A stretch of 64,000 bases of DNA from positions 15,111,035 through 15,175,034 of the forward strand of contig OZ022576.1 in assembly GCA_963669155.1 (NCBI GenBank), read 5' to 3'. Under the pieces are notes generated by a model. The model was not told where the DNA came from and did not search any database. It saw only the letters and a program-made list of their open reading frames with translations. A program made the translations under genes and the position numbers. The DNA is from Arbacia lixula (Eukaryota; Echinodermata; Echinoidea; Arbacioida; Arbaciidae). This document shows, in pieces, positions 11,230-21,532 of this stretch (position 1 is the stretch's first letter; every line of letters starts with the position of its first letter).

Positions 11230-14200
11230 TAATGATAGTCTAGTAGCAATATATTTTGTGCATATAGTCGATTGGTCTTGAGCTAACTTATTTTCAGCTT
11301 CGGTGATATTAATCGCTTCAGAGGGAATGTCATGGTTATTATCATTTCATAATTATACATTTTCTTCTTGAACATTATATTTAATGTATGCGCCAACGTA
11401 TTCGTTTCCCCTGTCTCTCCCTCCCTCTCCAAATATTGATATGGAAGAATTACAAATCACAGCCCAATATGATATGGAGTAAAGGTACATTAATCCGCTG
11501 CCGCTTGCAAGACAAAACCTTTTATCGGGCCGTCCGCCTGGATTCTTTGCAACAGCGCTGGACTGTACTGTCTATATGCCTTCGCAACTTGCTGAGCGTC
11601 GCAAATTCCTTGCCATGTCACTGGGGCAAACACGGGTGTCAAACGTGAGGCGGCACCTAGCAGAGTTACACTCTCATTAACCCCCCTAGTACCATAACTT
11701 CATAACGTGTTATAAAACAAAGGGCTTTTCCTGGCTTGGTACTGAGAGGGTGGATTTTCCTCATCGAGCAACCGCAACTTCACCGAAAGGAACAATTAAA
11801 ATGCAAGATAGGAGTATGTGTTTGTTTTACTTTTATTTTGAAATCATATATTCGCTGACCTCCTTGAATACTATTTAAAGTTTGTCATGAACATTTCCCT
11901 TCTGACAATATTTCAAGTACTAAACTGAATTAAAGATGAAGATAAAAAGAAGAAGTGATGATCGTGCGACTTTTTACAATTCCTACGTCAACAGTGCCAT
12001 AATATTGTTTATCCGGTTTTCATGTGGACTAAGGCAGACGTTTTTAAGTTTCGAGAGGGGTTTTAAAGAAAAACAAGCCCCATGCAGCACGGTCTCCGTG
12101 AATTTGATATCTAACCTATCCTGCTTCTAGTCCAGTATTAATACCAGCGATCATCTCTCTGATGAACATCTCAATAAATAATAACGCTGTTTGATGCTGT
12201 ACCCATCAGCACAAACTAAGGGAGAAGTAGCGTTAATTGCTATTGCCACAAGCCACAACTCAACGAGTGGACGTCACCTTTTCCACGCACACTATTGTGT
12301 TTTATTTGAATTTAATAATGCAGAAACGGTGGGCTTTTAAGAGGAGAACGTCACTCTAATAGAATCACCTACGGGATTCAGTCAAGAGCAAAGCGCTCTT
12401 TTCTCTTCATCTAGCGCGCCTGTCGGGTTTTTATTCATGATCAGAGTTTGATGCGGCGAACGTTTTAGTGAGAGTGGGCGGGAGGCAATGGTATATATAT
12501 ATATTCAGGGGAAGTGAAGGACACAATTGACAAAAGAATGCCAAATTTGTTTAATTCGGATGAAGTGTGAGTTCTTTTGAAATGGCCTGGATAGAGAAAG
12601 AATACGAACATGATTCAGCACGATAATGATTGTCATTACACGATACTGTATTACGATTGTAAAGTGTTGGGAAGATAGTTAGGCATAAATGCCGTTTATT
12701 CATTTAATACCTTGAGTCTTTTTTCGTCGAATTACTCCTGTAAGTTTTCAAGGTGATATTATTTGCCATTTCTGCATGGCCCTGATCACGTGATGTATCA
12801 ATACATAAACAAAGCATGATCTCCTCAGAAAGAAAATCCAATGATGAACATCATGCTTTTGCACAAACATAGGTTAATTGCACAAATTACATTCATTACC
12901 CCACATAAATCAGTATCCAAGATGATTTGGTTTATTCCTATCGAGTGCTAGTCATTAATAGGAAAAAGAAAGATGCATGGTACATGTATGTGTAAATTGT
13001 AATGGGCTACTCTGGACTATAATATCTTTTTGAGATTCGTTGGATAGTACATTATCTGACAAAATGTGGGACATTGTGTTTATAAGCAAATGTATGAATA
13101 CATATATGTTTGTGTGTATATAGATCGGGGCAAGAGAGAGAGGGGTTAGAATATGGTCCAAGTCCTATTGTGACCTATATTTTCGTAAACGATTACACAT
13201 TATACTGAGTAAGTGGATCGCAGCCGCTAACTAAGTCAGCGATATACATTGTAGTAAGTTTTACATTTTAATCCTACGTAATGATGAATGGTGATTGGAT
13301 TCTTTATTATTTTCTAGTTATGCGCTTTATGGAAGCATCATTCTTTTGTCCTTTATGACACTAAAGATAATTTGCTCACAGAGCATTGATATTAGCGCAA
13401 TTTGTTAACATCAATATTACTCACCAAAACGCAATTGGTTCATTTGCGTGTAATGAGATCACCACTGTAGATTTTGACAGAACAAACAGATGGCTAATCA
13501 TTAAATATGCTCCATCAATCTCCAGAAAGTTAATTTGACATTTTCCATTATGGCGTATTGACATAACCAACATGGCATACGCTACAAGCAGACGATTTTT
13601 TTTAATGTAAAAATACAGCGTCCCGTGCTTGATCTAAATCGTTCGAAGCGTTACTCCTTCAAAGTGTCTGAAAATGATATCTTTGTACAAACCTTTAATG
13701 CCCAATTAGCATGTATTGTACTGTACAGTATTGTACAGACTACTACCAGAGGCTGGCCTGGAAGGAGTTAAAGAGGCCTGTCAGTAGACCACCACAACCA
13801 ATTTAATTTTATTTTCGCTGTACTCTAAAGGCACGTTCCCACAACCAGCCTGTACAATTCTGTACAGCACGGTTTCGCCCCTGGAGCTCGCCATAATCGC
13901 CATGGTGAAAGCCCTGTTCAGTTGTTCAGAATGTTTCCGCGCTACGGCAAAGCGGCGAAAGGTTTTCTCGGTTGTTACACGAGAAAACGTTCGCCATGAA
14001 ATACAAGTGAGTGGTGAGTGGCAACGCCAAATTGCTTGCGTATGAGCGTACATGAATGCGATCATTAATAATATCAATGAATGTGCGCAGCATGAAAATT
14101 GGATGGCCCATGAAAGTAACAGACCTTTCCCATAGAGGATACGTCCAAGAGACAAAATCAAAAGAATAATGTTCTTTTCTTGATAATTTGCACTCATAAT

Positions 14201-15925
14201 GGTGATGTTAGGTATTCCAATTTCTTTCGTATGAGCTACCTCATCACAGAAATTCAACACACTGAAAAAATGTGAAATCATCTTATTTTCTACGGATTGC
14301 TAGAACAAAATTGATGTGGATTAAATCATATTTGGGACGAACAATAATATTCCTGTGATTATTTTTACTTTCTTTTGAGAAAAAGATTTTGTTTAGAAAT
14401 ATTCAAAACACTAAAAGTAAATCTAGATGTGACTATGGCGACTTGAAATGTTACGAATCTAGACATACTTGTTTATCCTCCGTTGATTTATCCCCTTTTG
14501 ATATTTTTGAAAACTTATAATAATAATCATTTTTGTTCTAATTTTCAATCTACAAAAGAATTGTTTTTTAATACACACAGATCTAATTTGATGAAAACAA
14601 ATTTTGGCTTCTTTTGAAAGTGAGCTTTTGTACGGTCCCCCCCCCCCCCCCAACTCTTTGTGGATATATTGGAAACCGAGAGAAACGGAAACAAATTTCA
14701 TGAAAACTGTCAAAGGTAAGTCATCCATGACTACGTCCACATGATAAGCATTTGCAAATAAACAATGTACAATGAGATTTCACGTTTTTGCCTTTCTTAC
14801 AGGTATTGTGAGTGATCAGGTAGTGAAATTGTGTTTTTTCTGTTTTTCTTATTACACGCGATATTGCTCTTACAGGTTTATTGAATTTATTTCGATATAC
14901 TCAAAAGATTTATTCGCTAGAACCATATGTGAGCTTAACTGTCAAATTACCAACGCAGAACCTCGCGAAAACTAAGAATACATGTCTTTTATATAAGCCG
15001 TTGCCATGGTTGCAGACTTCATTATACTAACTTGACATACAAACATATCGATGCTTTTGGGCATGCCCATGAAACGCAAACAAGTCGTACGATATTGGCG
15101 TAGAGTGAATATCTGCCGAGTTTATTTTATGCTGTTATAATGTAATATGCCGATCTCCTGCTTTTACCGAACTCGTTTGCTCATGTTTTGAGAACGTTTT
15201 TAAGAGAAAAAAAGAAGAAAACTGCTCATACATTGGTACAGCGAGTGCATTGTCTGCCCAAACAAAGCGTTGGGAAATCTGAGCAGATGAAAGTATACAA
15301 ACCAGGGCTGACAGATGTTCTGATCACAACAATACATATAAATCTACGATGTTTACTTAATTATAACGTGTCATTGATCGTCTGTAACCATGGCAACGTG
15401 TGTTTCTGTAATAGTTACAATTGTTGAAGGGGAAGTGATTTTCCACACTTTCAGCCCGTGTGGACTTGTTATGACCCCAAATAAGAGTCTGTATATCAAT
15501 TTTGGTGCCATCCGCTAAATTGTTCCATATGCTGTGAACTCGCGATTAAAATCAAGGCAATTCATCGCAAGTTGGATTGTGATTGATGTCAATCGTAACT
15601 CTTTATGAGACAGGGCACAGCCCATTACATTTGAATAAACAATTATCATGATTAGAATAAGTCTCGACAAATTATCATTTATTTATAAGAATATACATCA
15701 TGAGTGATTCTTGTCAAAGCGGTGTACTTCTACAAATATATTTCACCAGTTTGAAATCAGAACATAGCATTCATCACATTCAGTCCCATGAATCATTGAA
15801 TCGGGTAACATTCAATTTTGCATTTTTTAATCTGGAAATATTAACAAATCCGACAATGAAAATTCCGGCTGTAAATGAAAGATAATGAGACAGCTCATGG
15901 TAGTCTGTCAGGTATATATCACAGT
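11230..15925. other. non-coding region, no supported gene
   Basis: A 166-codon ORF on the minus strand at 13781-14281 is the longest frame but has no recognisable domain. A C12 run lies near 14640. Apart from the mini-foldback at 11677-11752, nothing here can be annotated. Confidence 0.45.
11677..11752. mobile_element. mini-foldback, family C copy 2
   Basis: Begins TTAA-CCCCCCTAGTACCA and ends TGGTACTGAGAGGGT, the imperfect inverted repeat. It shares CTTGGTACTGAGAGG with 3851-3865. The right-hand TTAA is not preserved. Confidence 0.55.
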
Positions 15926-16789
15926 TTATATTCCACATACTAAGAATGTTGCTATATGATTGGTCAAGAGTTGATCACGTGATGAAGCGTAGTTTTTCCC
16001 ATCTGATCACCTGAGCAGAAAAGTTCGTTACACTGTAGGTGATAGTACTTTTTGGTTTCGCTGATCTCTTCACTCCTCACAGTCCTAACGCGTGATCAAT
16101 ATTTTGAGTACGCGCGAAATAAAAGTGCGTAGCTCGGACTATCGGCGCAGACGACACCGCGGTGCGCGCGCGGAAATTAAAATTTTTGGTTATAGCGCGC
16201 TGCGCCGCGCGCGTACGTACAAAGCAGTGCAAGCCTTCCATTTCCCCCACACAGTATTTCACCAAAGCAAGTGTGCAATTCTCTACCACCTCGTACCAAA
16301 ATTGACCTAGAATTTCACTTGCCTGTAATTTCTTAGAATTATGACGAGCATTCTCGGAGGATCTATGTTCTCACCGATACCGCACAGGTAAGAGAATTTC
16401 GATTACTTCTTGCTTTTCCGTCAAAATCTTACAAATTAGCATCACCATGTCATAGTGTTCGTTGGAATTTGTAGAGTCTATATAGCGTGCACAAAGTCAA
16501 TTTGCTTCCGGGTTTCGGAGCGTCGCGTGAATATGTAGCCGCACCGACACGAATGCTTTTGTACGTTAAATTGTCATTTATTTTACAGATTGTTGGTATC
16601 AGATGTGGAATATAAAGCAAATAATCAACTTTTGGTTTCAGGCAATGAGACGAACTATCACTTCCTCGGCGATCTGAATGTATACGCTATCTTTCCTCAG
16701 CTAAAAGCTTCGGAAAGATAGCTACATCCAGATCGCCTCGGAAGTGATATTTCGTCCCATTACCTTCACCGACGTTGATTATTTGCTTA
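15926..16789 (-). repeat. Repeat B copy 2 (inverted relative to copy 1)
   Basis: This is the reverse complement of 2285-3196, running from TTTATATTCCACATACTAAG at the left to GTTGATTATTTGCTT at the right. It has a single unit of the 41 bp sequence that is doubled in copy 1. The hairpin moiety lies at about 16617-16789. Similarity stops sharply at both ends, which argues for element copies and not a large duplication. Confidence 0.85.
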
Positions 16790-16883
16790 ATATATAGTAA
16801 GGTCTGGAAAATTCAAGTATGAAGTATGAATTACCATCGAATATGTATCGATAAAGTGGCTATTTACTTTAAAATGCACGGCA

Positions 16884-16945
16884 CCCCCCCCCCACACCCC
16901 CTCAAAAAAGGAGGAGAAGAAGAAGAAGAAGAAGAAGAAGAAGAG
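16884..16945. repeat. poly-C followed by (GAA)n
   Basis: A C-rich run, then AAAAAAGG, then about nine GAA triplets. Confidence 0.9.
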
Positions 16946-17518
16946 TCTAAGATGAAGAAGAAAAAAGAAAAAGAACACACAATCGAATATAAACACAAAC
17001 ACAAAAGCAACAACAATTGAAAACATTTGTGTTCATGGATTCAATTGAGAAGCATTATTTGAATATACATGAAAAAGAATATTTCTTTGATTGATTTGAG
17101 CTACATTTTGGGTCAGGAACGGAATCTCCCAAGAGTGCCCAGACTCAACATAAATCCGTGGCTATTTAGATGCCTACTTTGTGCACACGGACAGAGAAAC
17201 TACGATATGTCTGAATCTTTTTATGTGGCATGTATGCGCTTTTGCACAGGAAACACACATAAATTACAAAGAGCAGCATCTGGTCTGGAACATGAAGTTC
17301 TTAAAATATAAACAAACCATTAATCAAGGTCTTTGGCAGAATGCCCCTTGTCAGAAGCAATCACCACTACTCAAGATGTATTTCCATCACGTTTCCCTAA
17401 AAGTTACGATACTCGTATATCTTTATGCTTTACTACTTCTCTAAATAGACACACGTGAATCGAAGATGCATGAATGTTCAGCAAACTCTCGTCAGACAAG
17501 GAAAATACATAGTAAGGC

Positions 17519-17616
17519 AGCCCTAATTGTGCCGACTTAATTTCCGTACGCTCTGTTTTCTTTTTCATAAACGCTACACGTAACGCTACACGTGAGAGAA
17601 ATGCACAATTAGGGCT
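17519..17616. repeat. 98 bp foldback with 14 bp perfect inverted ends
   Basis: AGCCCTAATTGTGC at the left end and GCACAATTAGGGCT at the right end are perfect inverted repeats. The inside carries a short tandem duplication of AACGCTACACGT. It is probably a small MITE; no target duplication was confirmed. Confidence 0.6.
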
Positions 17617-18112
17617 GTGCTTGAAAATGTTTCAGTTTTCTTTGCTCTTTGAATGGATTCATGAGATTCATGAAGTATATCATATTGTCTTGTATTCGGA
17701 AAAAAAAATCATGTCCTTGCACATTAATCACGACTTTTCAGCTGCGTTTGTAGGTCATTCAGAATAATTACTATACATGACAACAGTGAGGTTTCAAGTC
17801 TGATGTGGCCGTAGTCTTCGATTGACATTTAAACTGAATAAAAAGTGGTTTCATTACGTTCTACATCATATGTTGTCTCGGACGCACATACTACATGATT
17901 TATATACGAGGAGCTTAGAATGTCGTTTCGCTTTTCCCCCTGATTATAAATATTTACCCACTGTGATAAATATTTATAAGCGAAAAACTGGAATGCCGTA
18001 CATTGTTCTTACACCACCCCTCCCTCACCCATCCTGTCCGATCAAAGAAATTACAGGTACATACCACAAAGAGTGGGAGGCTGTTAGCCCGTTGTTGAAT
18101 TTGGTCCCACCG

Positions 18113-18190
18113 ACGTCTCAGTGGTATAATGCTTAAGACAATCAAAGGAGTGACGTACTTTAAGTCACGCATTCGGATTCGATTCTAAAT
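18113..18190 (+). ncRNA. tRNA-like pol III sequence (degenerate tRNA or SINE head)
   Basis: GTCTCAGTGGTATAATGC resembles a tRNA D-arm/A box, and GGATTCGATTCT about 55 bp downstream resembles a B box. Between them GTGAC...GTCAC could form a long variable arm of Leu/Ser type. The acceptor stem does not pair convincingly, so a decayed tRNA or tRNA-derived SINE is more likely than a functional tRNA. Confidence 0.3.
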
Positions 18191-19606
18191 GGAGATACCT
18201 GTATTCTGTTTGCTTTAAGTGGAACAGTTTTTTGGGCTTTGAATATCGCTACGCTCTCGATAAGCATTATGATTATTTCATTACAAATCATTGTGCAAGG
18301 CTGCTACGGAGAAAGTTTATTTGCGCTATTTACATGCGATTAAGCGCTTTGATGAGGTGAAACCTGGGATTGGTTGAATATTTCATATGTAAGTTAACTC
18401 GAAGTGAATGATTAATCCAAACATTAATTGATGAGACACATTTCAACTTTTGCAAACTATACACCTTTGTCAAGATAAATATTCTACCTTTCTAATGATA
18501 CTATAATCATGTAGGATGATGTAGCCAAAATACATATATAACCCCTGAAATTTAATTTGCAAAACTTTTTTGAGGGCTTTATATGGAACCATGTAGTTTG
18601 CGCCATTTTGTTTAATACTTGTAAATATCTACAGCCACTATTTGTTTGCAGGCCGGCAGCTTCAGATCTCTTGTAGTTCAAGGAGAGCAAACACTGAACG
18701 ACATACTGTACGGTCAAAGCCCCGTTTCCAGGAAATACTTAATTCTTGACCAATGCTACTGACCTTGACAGTGGATGAACAAGGGGTTTGGATTTTCAGA
18801 GTACAAATACGAACATGCTACGGAAATTGAACATGAACGCTATACTGCAGTGACCTATTTTCAAGACAATACTTCAAGGCCAAAGCATCGGAACATCCTC
18901 AATCGTAATCAATATCAGGATATAGTCCGGAATTCACTGATAATTACTCTCTACAGAACATGTAATGCTTGGCCAGCATGGCGACATTTGTACCATTCAA
19001 ATCACTTGATGAAAATGCAATACTGCTCAGAAAATAATATCGGCACTGGAGTGATATTCGAGGAAAAAAAGGGAAATATTTTTACTCTTTACATAAAAAA
19101 AAAACAGAGTGTTGGTTGTCTCGTTCATGTTCACCCATAAGTCAACATCCCGAAATGAAATAATCGCATAACTTCCTTTTGTAACAGACGCGGCGGAAGG
19201 AGTCTGCAAATAAGGAATATTACAGCATTACAGCATTATCAAATCAAATCTTTTTCAAGGAATCATTCTAGCGCTTGTTGCTTGCAGACCTAGAGTATTG
19301 GAAAATGAATGACAAATATGACACAAGTGCAAGGTTGTAAATGAATGTATACACTGAAACACGTAATTTCTTCTTTGTTGTTGTTTCACTTTTCCTTCGT
19401 TATTACCTATGAGTCTCGATCATGTAATGTACCGACAATATTTCTATTTTGTAAAAATAAAAATGAATAGGGAATCATATCGAAAAGACCGTCGAAACGA
19501 AATAAAGTTGATCGAGAGACTGCATTAAACACTAAAAAAAACGCATGAAAAGGAATTTGTACAGCACAATGACTGAAGATGAACAGATGAAGCAAGTCAC
19601 ATTATG

Positions 19607-21532
19607 TCATCTTGAACAGAACTTTTTCAGCAGTCGTCTGAACTCATTTCTATAAGCCGTGTTGATGAATGTATAGATCAACGGGTTGATTACTGCACTC
19701 AAGACAGAGAAAGTCAAGCAAAATATTTTAATTTCGACCACGGGTTCGACGACGTCTTCGAGGCACGTGATAACGGTGATGGGAAGCCAACAGATGACGA
19801 ATGCTGCGATGATGAAGAGCGCTCGTTTGGCGGTTTTAGCCTCGATTTTACGCCGACCTCTCTCGCGGCTCTTCGGGTTCATGATACACACCTCACCGTA
19901 GATATTAGACGAAGCCTCCGGTGGGACGACCGCACAGACGTTTTGGTGCAAGAGGGCGTCATCGTTGCTTCCCTCGCCTCCTTTCAAGCCACTGCCCTCA
20001 TCTCCCGATATGCGTGAGATATCGCTTCGTTCCATTGGCAGTCTCCCGTCATTATTCACACTTTCGGCCTCACCAAACGTTACCATGCTACTTTCTACGT
20101 CTCTTTTGAATGGTGGTCTATTGAGAACATTCATGTTGTTCCGCGATTTAATCGTAGACTGCCCCGCTGGACCAAGCCCTTTCCGCCGAAATTTTTTACA
20201 TGTATGCAAGCCCAAAGCTCTCAAATCCCTCTCAGATTGACTCATAATTTCAACGTCAATGAGCATTTCTCTCTGAGATATATTTTGTGAGCCATTTTTA
20301 TACTTGTCCGCTAGAATGTCTGGTAAACTGTGATGTCTCCTTTTGAAACAAAAAACATCACTGTTGTCAGAGTCCCAATCATTTTGCCAATTGCGATAAG
20401 AATCCTCGGCGTCCTCTGCTTGGAATGTATCTGAATCTGGTCTTGAAAAACTAATAATTTCCACATAATCGGTTGCATTTGGTAGTTGCGTTTGCCTTGA
20501 GTTCGGCAGATCATCACCTTCTTGAATCGAAGGATTTGGATCTACATGACTTGCTAAAGATTTAACCGTGTCGTTTGCTAACTGATGTGGCGTGCTTTCG
20601 TCGGTCCTCTCTGTGGTCATTCCTATGGAATCGGGCTTAACAATTGCTAGTTCCGGTGTCACAAGGGAACTGTTGCCTTCCATGAGAGTTTGGGACGGTA
20701 ATATTAAATTTCCCGAGTGGCTACTGGCTGGTGCTACAACATTCGTCTTCTTCAATCCGCATATTTTACAGCAACATGACGTTAAAAACGTGTTCCTTAC
20801 ATCCCCGGGTGCCTTTGAGTTGTACTTAGAGACGTCTTTTTCTTTGACGTGTTTTCGAACAGTTCGGAATATCATGGCATAGAAAAAGACAACAATGAGT
20901 AGACAGGTCAGTCCGAGTGGCACCAAGAGGTAAAGATCTACAAGGTTCGTTGGGATTGTATTGTCGTGTTGGCATGGACAAAGGCCGTAGATCGGGGACG
21001 ATCCTAGGTAGATGGCCGCTGCAGAAAGGCAACCACTGGCGGTCCAGGATACGATCAACGTTGCGATGACGCGCTCTCTGGTGCCCGTGCGCTTCAATGG
21101 GTGCACAATAGCGGCGTAACGTTGCACGCTAATTGCGGACAAGGTGATCTGCTGGACAGTGCAGCACACGAACCGAAGCCACACCTGAACGACGCAAAAG
21201 AACCGCGGCATAACCGCGGTGGACGCCAGTGATTGCGTCACGACCGCAAACAACATTGGCGTGAAAAAGAAGCATGCGAGTAAATCTGCAGCAGCCAGGT
21301 TTAACAGGAGAACATTGTTCGCGGTCCGTAAAGAGCGACAGGTGTACATACTAATGAAAACGAGAACGTTACCAGTCACCCCCAGGATCAGTATTACAAT
21401 CATGATGAGGAGTGACACAAACAACAGCCACTCGTGGCGGAACCCAGGGCATCCCGCTTCCACATCAGCCGAGTCATTGTAAGCTTCCTGTGTGGTGTAC
21501 ACGTAAGATGAAGAAGTGTCCCATTTTTCCAT
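19607..21532 (-). CDS. Class A (rhodopsin-like) G protein-coupled receptor, orphan, intronless
   Basis: This single-exon 641-residue frame encodes a seven-helix plasma-membrane receptor. Visible landmarks are an N-terminal sequon (N19-D-S), TM1 with GNVLVF (54-59), TM2 NLAAADLL (78-85, Asp83), Cys113 at the start of TM3, QRY at 137-139 in place of DRY, ECL2 cysteines C185/C187, TM5 ending near 224, TM6 CWLP (581-584) and TM7 NPLIY (616-620), followed by a short basic tail ending KKFCSR. Between TM5 and TM6 lies a very large third intracellular loop of about 340 residues, rich in Ser, Asp and Asn, probably disordered and a site of phosphorylation or arrestin control. The start is well supported: an in-frame TAA lies 12 bases upstream of the ATG. 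The helices and motifs establish the family. The ligand cannot be told; amine-type or melatonin-like orphan groups are possibilities only. Lack of introns may reflect an ancestral retrocopy or a lineage of intronless GPCRs. Confidence 0.95.
   Translation of the reverse strand: MEKWDTSSSYVYTTQEAYNDSADVEAGCPGFRHEWLLFVSLLIMIVILILGVTGNVLVFISMYTCRSLRTANNVLLLNLAAADLLACFFFTPMLFAVVTQSLASTAVMPRFFCVVQVWLRFVCCTVQQITLSAISVQRYAAIVHPLKRTGTRERVIATLIVSWTASGCLSAAAIYLGSSPIYGLCPCQHDNTIPTNLVDLYLLVPLGLTCLLIVVFFYAMIFRTVRKHVKEKDVSKYNSKAPGDVRNTFLTSCCCKICGLKKTNVVAPASSHSGNLILPSQTLMEGNSSLVTPELAIVKPDSIGMTTERTDESTPHQLANDTVKSLASHVDPNPSIQEGDDLPNSRQTQLPNATDYVEIISFSRPDSDTFQAEDAEDSYRNWQNDWDSDNSDVFCFKRRHHSLPDILADKYKNGSQNISQREMLIDVEIMSQSERDLRALGLHTCKKFRRKGLGPAGQSTIKSRNNMNVLNRPPFKRDVESSMVTFGEAESVNNDGRLPMERSDISRISGDEGSGLKGGEGSNDDALLHQNVCAVVPPEASSNIYGEVCIMNPKSRERGRRKIEAKTAKRALFIIAAFVICWLPITVITCLEDVVEPVVEIKIFCLTFSVLSAVINPLIYTFINTAYRNEFRRLLKKFCSR

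Larger units (their letters stand above)
16946..19606. other. non-coding, 3' of the GPCR gene
   Basis: Short ORFs only, none with motifs. It holds the foldback at 17519-17616 and the tRNA-like sequence at 18113-18190. The part nearest 19606 is presumably the 3' UTR and downstream flank of the minus-strand GPCR; no convincing poly(A) signal was picked out. Confidence 0.4.

Noticed and set aside
10367-11232. Frames with Asp/Ala-Asp or His/Ile repeats that look like repetitive proteins
   Set aside because: They come from imperfect CATCTTCA, CA and GAT arrays; no start context or splice signal supports them.
13781-14281. 166-codon minus-strand ORF
   Set aside because: No recognisable motif, no paralog in the window and no splice or start evidence. 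The frame may be chance in AT-rich DNA.
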